The notes under the pieces are model-generated. The model saw nothing but the letters and a program-made list of their open reading frames with translations. It did no database searches and was not told where the DNA came from. From Dendrocalamus latiflorus (Eukaryota > Streptophyta > Magnoliopsida > Poales > Poaceae), in the NCBI GenBank assembly GCA_017311315.1, contig CM029617.1, forward strand, positions 13,311,455-13,375,454: a stretch of DNA of 64,000 nucleotides, read 5' to 3'. A program made the translations under genes and the position numbers. Positions 35,690-47,290 of this stretch are shown piece by piece (position 1 is the first letter of the stretch; every line of letters starts with the position of its first letter).

Positions 35690-37331
35690 GGGCTCATCAA
35701 GGGAAATATTGAAAAACCATGTGATATGGTCCATGGTTTTATTGTGATGAACCATTGTCATTTTAGAGAAGTGAAAATTTAGAATTTATAAATTTGCATA
35801 TTTTTTTTGATAGCTTGCAAAAATAGATGATTTTAGGAAATTTGAGTCATACGATGATTTGGTGACCTAGGTCAGTGGTTACAGGTTGCATGAGATATGT
35901 TATTGCTAATGTGGGTTAAGTTGTGAAGAACTTGTGCCTGAAAATGATTTCTTTGTCTTTAGATGTGCATGGTCACTTGGAGTCAACCATAGTCAATAGC
36001 GAGGATCAGGGCTATGCTCATAGAGGAGCTGATGCCCAGAATGATCAAGGATGTCGGATAACATGGTGAGCTCAAGCATGGCGTGAGAAAGGTGAGAAAT
36101 ATTGAAAGAAAATTCAAACAGCGAGTTTGCACCATATAGCTTGATCGGTCCAAGTGATGTGTGGTCCAGTGGAATCAAAATGGGCGAGACTTGCTGACGT
36201 GTGGCAGGCTAGTGGTGCACCTACACTTATGGCGATTACTTGCAATGGAAGGAGATAACCGGATCAAGAATGGGTATTTTAGTAGTTTGACTAAAATATT
36301 TGAAACTACCTTGAAGCAAAACTGCGGTGTTTTTTAGCGATGCTTGGGCGGTTTAGGTCAAGGAGAAGCTAAGAAGATCAAGTTGAATCAAGGCTAAGGA
36401 CTTAGAGGATTCAGACTTTTGCGCTTTGAAAAGCATTCATAAGTGTAGTGTGAGTTAAAATCCGTGTATGTGGGGTTATCTGGTTTCCCCCATTGTGCTA
36501 AGTAGATAGTATCCACTAAGGGTTCAGTGTAACTGGCTAGCCTATCTATTTAAGGAGTTAGAATGGAGACTTATTGTTAACCATCTAACCGTCCTCTCTT
36601 GAGACCAATTATTCATGAGTTCTAAGATTAGGGTCTGAGAGAAGTGTAGTGCTGTGGTGTGCTCTCATGTCCTCCAATCTCATGTCCTCCAAGTGGAGTG
36701 ATTATAAAATCTTCATTCTCAAATAGCAATACATCAATTTTTATTTATCTCCATGAATCTCTTTTGTGTTGATTAATTTGCTCTTGATTTAGTTGGTTTT
36801 TCCTCTTCTTTCTCCCCTTCTTAATCTTACTGTGCTAAGGACGTGCAAGAGATGGAGAGAACATCTCAAAATTAATTTCTATCCATCTAGGCAATTGGTT
36901 GGCAAATTTATGAAGAAACCTGATTTTTGCTCTTTTTGGTCTCTTTGTGTGATTTCTTGATCTAGCTGTTTCTCCTCAATTTATTTGGTGTTGTTACTTG
37001 TTGGGATATATTGGGACACATCTAGAGCCATCGTGGCCATCGTTTACCTATGAGCAAGTCATATTCACCATTTGTGGTTTTTGATTCATTTTTGGTACAA
37101 TATGCCTTTAAATAGAAAAAAGGTCAGAATTTTGACAATAATTTTCTTGATCGTTGATTGGAAGAGGTTCTTGATATCCTAAAGAAGGTGCATACAAAAT
37201 TTTAGGTGATTTAGAGTTTTGGTTTGAGAGTTAGCTTAATTTTAAGTTTTTGGCTCATTTTGGTGCAGTAGAGCTTCACGAACCAAAAGATCCTAATTTT
37301 TCAAGTTCTTTTAGTTTTTTTTGGTTTGGAT
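35690..37331 (+). repeat. 3' LTR of the SIRE-like element, left part
   Basis: Collinear with 22852 to about 24500, for example gtgacctaggtcagtggtta and agctatgctcatagaggagc-like blocks. It is interrupted at 37331 by the LARD, and the last 35 bp reappear at 44597-44631 (ttcaccccctctgttgctat, cctaca). About 200 bp of LTR present in the 5' copy are missing at the insertion. Confidence 0.75.
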
Positions 37332-37999
37332 AGGTCCCCAATACTTGCGGAGTATTGGGCAATTGGTCCCTGTGCGTGCACGCACAGGCATGGGTATGCA
37401 GCGACGGTTGCATACTTTGCATTACCAGTGTAATGCACAAAGAGATAGAGAAAAGGAATCCTTGAGCATTGCATTTGCATGTGGAATGATTTAGTGATGT
37501 GCTCCTGGATATGGATGCTGACGCTATGGATTGAATTATGCGTCTGTTTATTTATGTACTTATTGAGTCTGTGGACTCACTCTTGCTTTCTTGTTGTTTT
37601 TAGGTACCCAGTTCAAGCGCAGTATGCAAGGGAGGGAGTAGCGTTATGCTTTGCACGCACACTGTCATGAACTTTAATTCTCGGACCATGCCTTATTAAT
37701 TAAGCTACTGATCAAAGATTTGACCTGTTTATGTTATCGTATCGGATTATTTGTAATAATGATGAGTAGTCTAGTTGGAAGGTTGAGGATTTGTTCAGTC
37801 GATTAGTAAGTTCATGAGTACTTCTTGTTGATCTTGAATATTGCAGTACTCCGTTATAACTCCCTTTTAACTGTTGAAACCCATGTGATGTTAGAAATAC
37901 AAAGGAGACTCTGCTGAATTTTAGTAAAGTATCTTAGTTTAGTTTTGTGTAAGGTTACTTTAGTAGCATTCTTGGCTCTTGTGGAGTTGGGGTGTTATA
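37332..37999 (+). repeat. Truncated 5' LTR of the LARD
   Basis: Gap-free match to 43929-44596, with six substitutions counted by eye. The first 1659 bp of this LTR are absent. The end reads gtgttata where the 3' copy has gtgttaca. Confidence 0.9.
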
Positions 38000-38001
38000 G
38001 T

Positions 38002-38013
38002 TGGTATCAGAGC
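38002..38013 (+). promoter_or_regulatory. Primer-binding site, tRNA-iMet
   Basis: An exact tggtatcagagc, two bases downstream of the 5' LTR. Confidence 0.92.
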
Positions 38014-41000
38014 GGGCTTTAGGTCCGTGGTTAATAGAAAAATATTAAATTGACACACTGTGCACAGTAGGTGGGGTTGGGAATTACATTGCTTCCGCAT
38101 TATCTGTTGTTATGTTGCATTTGTTGAGCAATTGTTGAATTGCCTCTGTCCTATCTTTCTTGTCGTTAAGCTATGAAATGATATGCTATGATATTCTATA
38201 TCTATGAATCTATTCTATGATTACCATGAGATGATCATGTATAATTATATTTGATTATATTGTTTATGCGTGTCGGTAATGGTTGTTAAGAAGTGAAGGC
38301 CGTGGTTGTGGCCTTGGACTTTGTCAGGTTTTACCACCGTTCGTGGTAGACGAATAGAGTAGTTACCCCAAATACCATAGTTGCAGGAGTTGAGCGTGAG
38401 TTGTTTTAGAAAGTTGTTTTCCTTCTTGACCTCAAATCTTGGCAAATTCTTGTTTTGTGGTGGATGATGATTTTCTCTTGGGTTCGTGGTTCATGGTAAT
38501 GGTTGTGTTTCAATGGTCTCTAATGGTTCTCTGAAACAAGTATTATTTTTCGACTGTTGAGCTGTCTTTACTACTTGTGATCGTCCTCAATTGGCATTAC
38601 TGATAATTCCATAGTTGTTTCTTCTTTCTCATTGGAAAAGAATGACTCATGTATTCGTTTGAAAGTTTTGGTAATGAGAGTTTCTGTTGCAAGTTTGTTA
38701 ACATGAGAAAACTTTGGCTCTATGTATTTCTTTTGGATTATTCCGAGTGATGAAGTTTAATGCATCTCTTTTCTGTTGGAAATTGCTAAAATCCTTTTCT
38801 GATGCCTTGTTATGGTTAAATCAGAGATTGTAATCAAATAACTTGATATGGTATGGGTATCAAGTTGAGTCATTGGTATGGTGCATAATTAATATTAATT
38901 AGTAACCTTGGAAGTGAAATTGATTAGGATGATGTTGTATTTTTCTAGTTCTTGATGAACGGTATATATGAGTAGTGATTGAGAGATATCAAGAAGTATG
39001 GAACCTTGATGAACTAGTCTGGTCATTAAAACTGTTTCGGTTGTTAAATTTGTTGGGTTCTTTGGTTCCCATGGATTAATTTAATTGTGTGGAAAGGAAA
39101 ATTAGAGGGAATACCAGATTTACATATTCCCTAGTATGATTAGTTATTAGAATTGTGTACAATCGGTTGAATGGATTGAATATCGGTGGATCTAGAAATT
39201 ATGGGAGGAGTTCTATGTAGTTCTTCTATGTAGGATGACACGATGAATTTGGTTGTAGTGTTGTTGAGACTCTTGATCGATAGAAGATTTTGATTTTTTT
39301 GAAGTTTTAGTGTATTTTTTGCCGAAATCCAATGTGAGGAGGAACAGTTGAATATGTGCTTGTTAATATCCATGTGATTTGGGAAGGAAAGTAGGTAGCA
39401 ACTAGATTTCATAACGAAGCCAGTTGATAACAACAAGGGTTGTCGTATAACTGTTGTGTGTTGAAGTTTGATAATGAGCATCGCTAAAAGTTGAACAGAT
39501 ATGATATAATAGGTGGCTTATGCCCACATGATTGTGAAATAATTGGATGAAATTGTGTCCTTGATGAAAGGGTTTTGGTAGGAGCTTTTCAATTGGGTAG
39601 TAGACCCCTTCTAAACTTAAGAAGTTGATGTAGTGATGTTGTATGATTTTGGTATACTCTCATTTTGAAGATGGGATGAAAAGGCAGTATGGAACAAATT
39701 GGTGAAACTTTGGGGGCTTTCTAATGGAATAGTTGATGATAAATATTCATGTTCAGAGTATATTATTCTTGATGTTAGTAAGATTATCTGCAAGAGATTG
39801 TGACTTGTGTGTGGTGATGATTCTTTTAGAAATAAAGAAATTTGATCGTCTTTCGTAACTTGGATTTTGTAGAAGTGTTTCGAGTTTTGCGATGGTGATC
39901 AATTGGATCGCTTGAGTTATGTGGTGATTGAGTTGCTTTGAGCAAAGTGACATGCTGAAAGATTTTATTGGTTCTTAAGTTGTTCCTACGATTTGGTCTT
40001 AAGAGCTTATCTTGTTTAAGCTGGCAAAGTGATGTAGTAATCACAGAAAATAACCTTCCTTGTTAAAGGAATGAGTCAAGTATAAGTAATTGAGCTTTAA
40101 GTCTCGTTTCGCATCTTGAAGTTTATTTGAGAGTGCTTAAACCTTATGCAGTTGTCCCATAAGAGTTTATCAATTTTCAAAGGGCATTACCTTCTTCTCA
40201 TTTGTGGTTTGGTATTCGCTTTCAGTAGGGCTTGAGCCCTCGACTGTTGACTTTCCCTTATGTTTTCCGAGTACTTTGCCTAAGTGACTATTTTCCTTGG
40301 TCTTGTGTTCACTGCGGTGGCACATGTTTTCCTAGTTGGAAAAAAAAAATTTGATTCCATTCGCTCTTTCTTTTGAGGAAGATTCAACCTATTCGTTCAC
40401 CTGAGTCTTTTGAGGTGTTGAATAATTGTAGTTGTGAAACGTTGGGTTGTAAGTTATTCGATGAGCATTGGAGGATGAAATAATTTCGTAATATAGTTCT
40501 TTGAGAGAAGTCTATCTCAATGGAAGATTGTCTTATGGGGTTAAACTGATTGCATTGTTACAGCTAGTAGAACCTATAGTGATTGTGATCCAAGATCTTT
40601 TGTTCACTTCGGGTGGAACATTAGAATTACCGAGAGTATGAAAATCCTGATCAATTTTATAGAGTATAGCAATTTGGTAGTATTGCGATATTGTGAAGGG
40701 TTTCTTGATGATGTGGTTTAATGAGAGTGGGATTACAAGGTAATCGAATCGTCACTGGAATAATAGAAAATGTTGAGTAATGTCAAGAGTGATTTGGTTT
40801 TAAATGAGTAACCTTCTGAGAGTTATAATATTTGTAAAGGTAAACGGGTCAAGAAAATATTTTCATGATGATGTTAATAAGTGAGTATGTGGGAATTATG
40901 GATTTATAGGGATTTAATCTGAGGATCTCTCTATCCTTTATATGAGAAGTTAGTTGCAAGAGTCTTGGAGGTTAAATGTGGACTTTGCATTGTTATACTA

Positions 41001-42256
41001 GAACTTTGAGTCGCCCAAAGATTATGTGTAGAGGAAGTAGAATAAGGGTGGATTGCGAACAGTGGGATGATCGTTGATAACACCCTTCTGATGTAGTACA
41101 TGAGAGTGTGTGATGTGGAATCTGAAATGTTTGTCCTCAAAAAAAGGTTGAGGTGATATGATCGTGTGAGAGATCTAATTTGGGGATACTTTCTGAGTGC
41201 CATCTGTCAAATGAATTCTATCAGTAAAGGGAATCGGTTAGAGAATGTTTTGTGAAATCATCAGAGTCCCTCTTCAAAGGTGTAGACAAGGCGTTTCGAT
41301 TTGGGCTTGGCGTTGAGATCGCCAAGTTAAGAGTAACAAGTTAGTGTGTTGTGCGATGATTGGGATTCCATAGCTTGAGGGAAATTTTGGTCCTAGAAGA
41401 GAAACTGTTAAATTGATGCTTCCTCAAGAAGTGAATTGTTTTCCTGATTTTCGTTTAAGTTCTATGCTGTTGACCTTTGTCTTTCGCAAAGTTTAGCTTG
41501 GCTTTATATTGGTATGTGTGGTTCTTATCAGTTCAGAAAGAATAAAAGAAACGTTGGATTTGGTTATTCGAGTGATTTCTCCTTTGGCGGATGTGGTGTT
41601 TATTTGCAAATTTTCTAATTTGAAGGTGGAAAGATTTTCGTGATAAATCTTCGATTCTGAACTTGACTCTTTTTAGTACCGAGTTGGTAACACTTGGTTG
41701 CGATGATAGTCCTTCATTTTCAGTTGGGCTATGTCGGGTAAGAGTGTGTTTAAAGCGAGTTCTGTTGTGTGTCCCTCGTTAAAGGAGGCGATCTTTCTTT
41801 GGGTGAAAAAGTCCGCTTAATAGGTGGAACAAAAGTTCATTCGGTACCACTAGGGGGGTTGCCCCAAGGTACATTGGGTTGTTTTCGCTAGTTGGCAAAA
41901 CGTTAGGACCGTAGTGAGTCCATGCGCGAAGTACACATCGTCTTGTTTGTCCCAGTGCTGAGTGAGTACCAGAGAGGTCCGAAGTTTGAAGTTTCGTGGG
42001 AGCTGCTGACCTTTGAGTAGCATCCTGTGCGTTGTTAGAGAGGTCAGAGCGAGTGCTGAGGCACAAGTCGTTGGTTTGTGTCAAGGTGCCTTTGTCCCAT
42101 TAGCTCGAGAGGGAGGCGACTTGGGAATTGGAATCTCGCATGCGCGAGCTTTATCCAAAGTTTTTCACGGCAGGTACATAGTAATGTTAGTAAATCTTTT
42201 AGCAGTGGTTTTTTTTGGTGTTGAGGTTGAATAGAATTCGGGGTCGAATTCTGTTT
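38014..42256 (+). other. Non-coding interior of the LARD
   Basis: About 4.2 kb, AT-rich, without retroviral-type motifs on the + strand. Minus-strand open frames of 60-113 codons exist but show no domain. No nested element was recognised. Confidence 0.65.
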
Positions 42257-42269
42257 AAGGAGGGTAGAA
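42257..42269 (+). promoter_or_regulatory. Polypurine tract of the LARD
   Basis: aaggagggtagaa, directly preceding the TG of the 3' LTR; the plus-strand primer site. Confidence 0.85.
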
Positions 42270-44596
42270 TGTAATACCCCAAAAATTAAATCGGGAGAGA
42301 ATAATTAAATCGGGAGAGAATAATTAAAATTGGGAGAATATTTCTTTTAGCAAAGCGATTGAACAGGAGAAAGAGGGGTTTTAATGTAATACTCCAATTT
42401 ATTCTACGAAAGAAAGCGTTCAAAAGAGAAATTAGACCAAAAAAAAGGGGGGTTTCTGCAGTTTTTGGGCAACTTGGGCCTTGGGCCTTGGCCCAGGAGG
42501 CCCATGAGGGGTCGGCCACCAATAAAAGGAAGGGGAAAACCCTAGATGCACTGTAGCTACAGTGCTGCCGCACTGTAGCATGGCTACTGTAGCACACCTC
42601 TCCTCCATGGTGGTGCCCCCCTCCATTGGTGCCTCCCTTCCTCGCCGTCGGTGCTCCCTGCTGCCGATCAAGTGAAGAAAGGAGAGGAGATCAACTTCGT
42701 GGGGAGAGTTCATCATCTTGCTGCGATTCTACAAGGGTAACGTCATGTGTTCTTCGTTGTTTGATGCGTAGTAGTTGCGGTTGATGTCGTTTGGTAGATT
42801 GATTTACGTCGGTTTAATAGATCGCGTTCTGTCCAGATTATTGCGCGATCAGTTTCGTGTGTTTAGAGGCCGAATTAGGAGTTTTGGTTTCCTAGAGTTA
42901 TGTAGATAATGTTCTTAGCTTTCCGTGGCCGCCAAGAACGCCAAAATCCGATTAACGGTTAGAAAGTTATGAATTGTTTAGTGCCGCTGTCTGGTTAATC
43001 TGTCAACATCCTGACAGTCTGTAGAAAACTGAGTTAATCTATTAGTTAAAGACGAAATCAGAGGATCTCAATATAACGAATATTGTAGGTAATTTCCATA
43101 TCTTTTCAGAGAGATAAAGAACGCAAGATTTGGAATTTCGTAGCAAAAGTTATGGTGGTTTTAGTGTACTGTCCAGAGAAGCCGACGTGAAAATTGTTGT
43201 TCTGTAGTTTGGCTTGGTAGGGGCAGTGGATGGCTTAATCAAAAGGGCTCCCCAAATAAGTTTATTTAGGTAATTTAATTACCTTTCCAGAAAGTCTAAG
43301 AACACCTCATTGGACTCCTGAGCAGAAAGTTATGTATTTTAGAAGTTGACTGTCCACAAAGGGGACAAAGCGACATCTAGAAATTGGGGCTGGGTTCGCG
43401 CTAAAGGAACTTTCGTGAGTCCGTGTTTACTTTTATGGTTTGAGTGGTCCTCTATTGCTGTCTTAGCATTTCTTAATTGAATGTTTAGGTGGGGGACTGG
43501 TTCCGGAGGCGGCACCCTCTTCTCGTCCTTCGTTCCCGCTCGGTTGAGGCAAGTGCATTGTTTGATCCTTGTTTGTGATTGCTTGGATATGAATGCGGGT
43601 TTGATGCTTGTTAATGTCGTGTGGCTATTGATAAGTGTGCATAATCAGAGTGGTGAATGTTCAAACTATGGATATGCTTTATTCATGAATGTTGTTATTG
43701 CCTTTATTCATGAATGTTGTTATCGCCTTAATTCACGAATGTCGTTGTTGCCTTTATTCATGAATGTTGTTACCGCCATTAGTGCTTGATGTTGAAAAGA
43801 GATGGTGCATATGCATTTTGATATCATGTTGAGGCCTGGTCTTGTGATGACCAAGTATGCACATCTTTGAGGTCCCCGTCATGAATGTGACGGGCTTGAG
43901 ATCCCCACACTCGTGGAGTGTGGGCATGAGGTCCCCAATACTTGCGGAGTATTGGGCAATTGGTCCCTGTGCGTGCGCGCACAGGCATGGGTATGCAGCG
44001 ACGGTTGCATACTTTGCATTACCAGTGTAATGCACAAAGAGATAGAGAAAAGGAATCCTTGAGCATTGCATTTGCATGTGGAATGATTTAGTGATGTGCT
44101 CCTGGATATGGATGCTGACGCTATGGATTGAATTATGCGTCTGTTTATTTATGTACTTGTTGAGTCTGTGGACTCACTCTTGCTTTCTTGTTGTTTTTAG
44201 GTACCCAGTTCAAGCGCAGTATGCAAGGGAGGGAGTAGCGTTATGCTTTGCACGCACACTGTCATGAACTTTAATTCTCGGACCATGCCTTATTAATTAA
44301 GCTACTGATCAAAGATTTGACCTGTTTATGTTATCGTATCGGATTATTTGTAATAATGATGAGTAGTCTAGTTGGAAGTTTGAGGATTTGTTCAGTCGAT
44401 TAGTAAGTTCATGAGTACTTCTTGTTGATCTTGAATATTGCAGTACTCCGTTATAACTCCCTTTTAACTGTTGAAACCCATGTGATGTTAGAAATACAAA
44501 GGAGACTCTGCCGAATTTTAGTAAAGTATCTTAGTTTAGTTTTGTGTAAGGTTACTTTAGTAGCATTCTTGGCTCTTGTGGAGTTGGAGTGTTACA
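42270..44596 (+). repeat. Full 3' LTR of the LARD
   Basis: 2327 bp from tgtaatacccc to gtgttaca. Its first part holds actgtagctacagtg-type inverted motifs near 42550. At 43679-43777 it carries about four copies of a 27-bp unit, tttattcatgaatgttgtta plus ttgcc. Confidence 0.88.
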
Positions 44597-44900
44597 CTAT
44601 TCACCCCCTCTGTTGCTATATCAGTCCTACAGAATGTCTAAATATTCACAAAAGGCAAGGTTTTGACTGTAGTACGTTTCGGGTTGACATTATCTGTTGC
44701 GTTAATGTATTTCTGCAACATTCTTTTCTTAGATTAGTTGCATTCTGATGACAGAAAGAGGTGAGTAACTTGGTGTCTTTATTAGTCTCAAATTACTAGA
44801 TCACCTCTAGAGGGTTGTTATTCAGCTAAAGGAAAACATAATAGGTCCCACATTAAAATTTGTGAATGGTCAGGTAACAGTTTTAAACTTCTAAGGATAC

Positions 44901-44931
44901 ATATTTGTGGAGAAATCCCCGCCATCGCCAT
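44901..44931 (-). pseudogene. HEI10: HEI10 exon 4
   Basis: This 31-bp exon encodes MAMAGISPQI and ends in a split codon at gtatcc. The following intron now contains the SIRE-like retrotransposon nest, which begins 270 bp downstream (at 44631). Confidence 0.87.
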
Positions 44932-45019
44932 CTGAAACAAGGCCAACAAGTCAGAAAAGATGGATCGCAGGGAAAAAAACAGATTCATTTCGTAACTAGT
45001 AAGTCAAGAACCCACTTAC

Positions 45020-45065
45020 ATTTGTCCAATCATCACTTGGATCTATATCCACTGGCCTCATAAGG
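45020..45065 (-). pseudogene. HEI10: HEI10 exon 3
   Basis: This 46-bp exon between a ttgtttctcag acceptor and gtaagt donor encodes LMRPVDIDPSDDWTN, the conserved linker after the RING in HEI10. Confidence 0.88.
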
Positions 45066-45344
45066 CTGAGAAACAACAGGTTGACAGTATTTAGATTGCC
45101 TCATAACACAGTAGAAACAAAATGAGCACTAGGCATATAGAGAACATGCTCAAAACTAAATTACCTGTTTCATTTCCTCACTAAAAGTACCACGATATGG
45201 TAAAATAGGCATACTAAACAGGTATTTGCTAGAAATACTTGAATTTTCATGTCCAGATGTTGATACGTGGTATGAGCAATTTAGTTTTGAGGAAGACAGC
45301 TCCACTCAATATAATCTAACAAATATGGTTCCAGCGCACACTAC

Positions 45345-45421
45345 TGATCTTTCTGAAAGCACTTGATCACATATTGGACACGCACCATCATTACTCACTA
45401 TTTTCTTAGCATGCTCAGTAC
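45345..45421 (-). pseudogene. HEI10: HEI10 exon 2 (RING end)
   Basis: It continues the RING finger: TEHAKKIVSNDGACPICDQV, then LSER. The C-P-I-C pair supplies the last zinc ligands. The acceptor (tccatag) fits exon 1 phase. The nearest GT donor leaves exon 3 out of frame by one base, suggesting a mutated splice site or small indel. Confidence 0.88.
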
Positions 45422-45944
45422 CTATGGACATAGGTTAATGATGACAAGTGAAATTAAAGTAGGTATTTATTATACTGTGCATAGCATGCATTCTTATTCA
45501 ACCAGTGGCGGAACTAGGATTTGGCTATGCCCTGGGCTGAACTCTAACAACATAAAACTAACGCCAATTTGTACTCATACCACGATATAACAAAAATATA
45601 TCATAATTGGCTAATTGCATTACTGATATGAAGCTTTAGTTCAATACTAAACAACTTTAGTTCAATACATAAAGCATAATAAGAATTAAGAAAAACATGG
45701 AATGATATCAAAATATAAAAAATGTAACATAATAAAGATACAATTTGAGTACCTAAATTACGAAGATTTGCTCTCTATCCTATTCTGTCATTTCTTCATT
45801 GATAGAACCAGAACCTGTAAAGACACCAAGTCAAAACGCATAATTTCAAGTAGCTAGGCTAGCTTCTGTTCAACAAACTCCAATATGATTTTGCACTTCT
45901 AGCATCTCTATAACAAACTGTCCAATATGATTTGTGTTGCTTAC

Positions 45945-46590
45945 CATCCGCCATTCACAATCTTCTTGAGGTCATCAGCACCAGTGTAGTGTGGATCAAG
46001 GATGAGAAAAGCACAATCACCACTGGCTTTGTTGTAATCAACTCCCAAAAGGGTGTAAGCCAAGACTCCACCACCTGACAAGCATGAACATTGAAAATCT
46101 ATGTGCACAGACCGAAGAGGCACAAAATCTAAATACTAGTCTATTGAAAACATGAACATTGAAGCAAGCATGACCCATTATAATATTCCCTCCATTCTCG
46201 TAATACTGGGAAATGGAATCTCCCAATAAACTAGAAAAATATTGCAAAATTGAGGGAGTGTAGTAAAGCAAAAACAATGTACATTGTACAAAAGCGTAAA
46301 TAGAAGACATAAAAGACCTCTCTAAGTGATACACCACAGACATGGTGAAGTTAATTGACCCAAAGTCTTTTGAAGATCATACATCCATAAAGCCTGGGCT
46401 TCAATGTTTGTTTGACAACGTGATGTGCAGGAAGAACTGAGAATCTACATTCTCGTGCTTACTATCTAATTACAGCCGCAAATGATGATATCCAACAAGT
46501 AAAACATATAGAAGCTCTAAATAAAAGCACGTACCAATCATAATAGCACTTCTCTCAACAAATTGGACAGATAGGTAAGCAGCACAGATA
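45945..46590 (-). pseudogene. Captured UFSP2-like protease exons
   Basis: Two exons lie on the minus strand. The first (about 46590 down to 46535) ends LSVQFVERSAIMIG at a gtacgtg donor. The second (46074-45945) encodes GGVLAYTLLGVDYN, then ASGDCAFLILDPHYTGADDL and KKIVNGGW, ending at gtaagc. Reading phase is kept across the intron. The HisGly-rich DPHYTG block is the signature of Ufm1-specific cysteine proteases, which mature UFM1 and remove it from proteins; D and H of DPH are catalytic. The catalytic Cys exon is absent, so this is a fragment. A 17-bp repeat (gctgcttacctatctgt) duplicates the start of the first exon. Confidence 0.82.
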
Positions 46591-46779
46591 GGTAAGCAGC
46601 ATATCATTGAAAGTTTGAAACCCTAACTAGATTTCAATGCGAAATGATATAATACATGCTATATTATGGACAGAATTTTCCACTAACATCCATTATAAGC
46701 AATAACATTAAAGTTCAAGACAAGTCTAGGCAAAACCTTCAATGCAAAACTGCAAATCATCGGCGGCTTGGCACTGGCT

Positions 46780-47290
46780 AGGAGGGGGGCGACGTAGCCA
46801 CGCAAGGAGGGCCGAAAAGGGGCGGCGCTGGCCGGGAGGCCAAAGGGGGGTGGCGTAGGGAGGGAGGCGCCGTTGGCCCGCCTGGCCGGGAGGGGGCGAG
46901 GGCGACATAGAGAGGGGGCGGCGCTGGCTGGGGGGGGGGGGGGGGCGGCGCAGGGAGGGAGGCGCCGAGGCGGCGCTGGCTGGGAGGGGGGACGACGCTA
47001 GCTGGGAGGGGGCGACACAGGGAGTGGGCGACGTAATGGGGGGGGGGGGGGGGCGGGTGGGCAGCGTTGGCCGGGAGAGGGCGGCGACGCAGGCAGGGGG
47101 CGGGTGGGCGGCGGCGCAGGCAGGGGGCGGCTAGGTGGCGCTGGCCGGGAGAGGGCGGCGATGCAGGTAAAGGACGGGTGGGCAACGTTGGTCGGGAGAG
47201 GGCGGTGGCGCAGGCAGGGGGCGAGTGGGCGGCGCTGGTCGGGAGAGGGCGGTGGCGCAGGGATGGTTTGGCGTTTGGGCGTCAGTCGTC
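46780..47290. repeat. G-rich minisatellite in the hAT
   Basis: Irregular tandem units around ggcgctggccgggaggg and ggcggtggcgcaggcaggg, with two runs of at least 12 G (46932-46945, 47040-47053). The apparent proline/arginine-rich open frames on both strands are composition artefacts. Confidence 0.88.

Larger units (their letters stand above)
37332..44596 (+). mobile_element. Young non-coding LTR element (LARD type)
   Basis: The intact 3' LTR is at 42270-44596 (2327 bp, tgtaatacccc...gtgttaca), with a polypurine tract just before it and a primer site tggtatcagagc at 38002-38013. The 5' LTR is cut to its last 668 bp (37332-37999). The 4.2-kb interior has no gag or pol on either strand, so it must borrow proteins. 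This matches the LARD concept and resembles the rice Spip element, a non-coding partner of gypsy RIRE3. The shared LTR part differs at about 6 of 668 positions, so it is young. Confidence 0.82.
22852..44631 (+). mobile_element. Old SIRE-like Ty1/copia element, nested host
   Basis: This is a degenerate copia element in intron 4 of the HEI10 pseudogene, in opposite orientation to it. The long LTRs (22852-24750; 35690-37331 plus 44597-44631) share order and many stretches, such as gtgacctaggtcagtggtta, but are clearly diverged. A primer site lies at 24753-24764. Gag, protease, integrase, reverse transcriptase and RNase H remnants follow in Ty1/copia order with many stops. The original length without inserts is near 11 kb, which with the long LTRs suggests the SIRE/Maximus group. 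A solo LTR sits in gag and a LARD in the 3' LTR. No target duplication was found, and the left edge is approximate. Confidence 0.8.
44632..45494 (-). other. HEI10 intron DNA and exons 2-4
   Basis: Flank of the retrotransposon nest containing the three short HEI10 exons annotated separately. The rest is AT-rich intron sequence. Confidence 0.7.

Noticed and set aside
37479..37670. 63-codon open frame found identically at 44076-44267
   Set aside because: It is duplicated only because it lies in both LTR copies of the LARD and has no domain.
38002..38013. tRNA-related sequence
   Set aside because: It is a 12-base primer-binding site complementary to initiator tRNA, not a tRNA gene; no cloverleaf-like sequence was seen around it.
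45941..46123. Functional Ufm1-protease gene
   Set aside because: Only two exons are present, they lie inside a duplication-bounded hAT element, and the catalytic cysteine region is missing.
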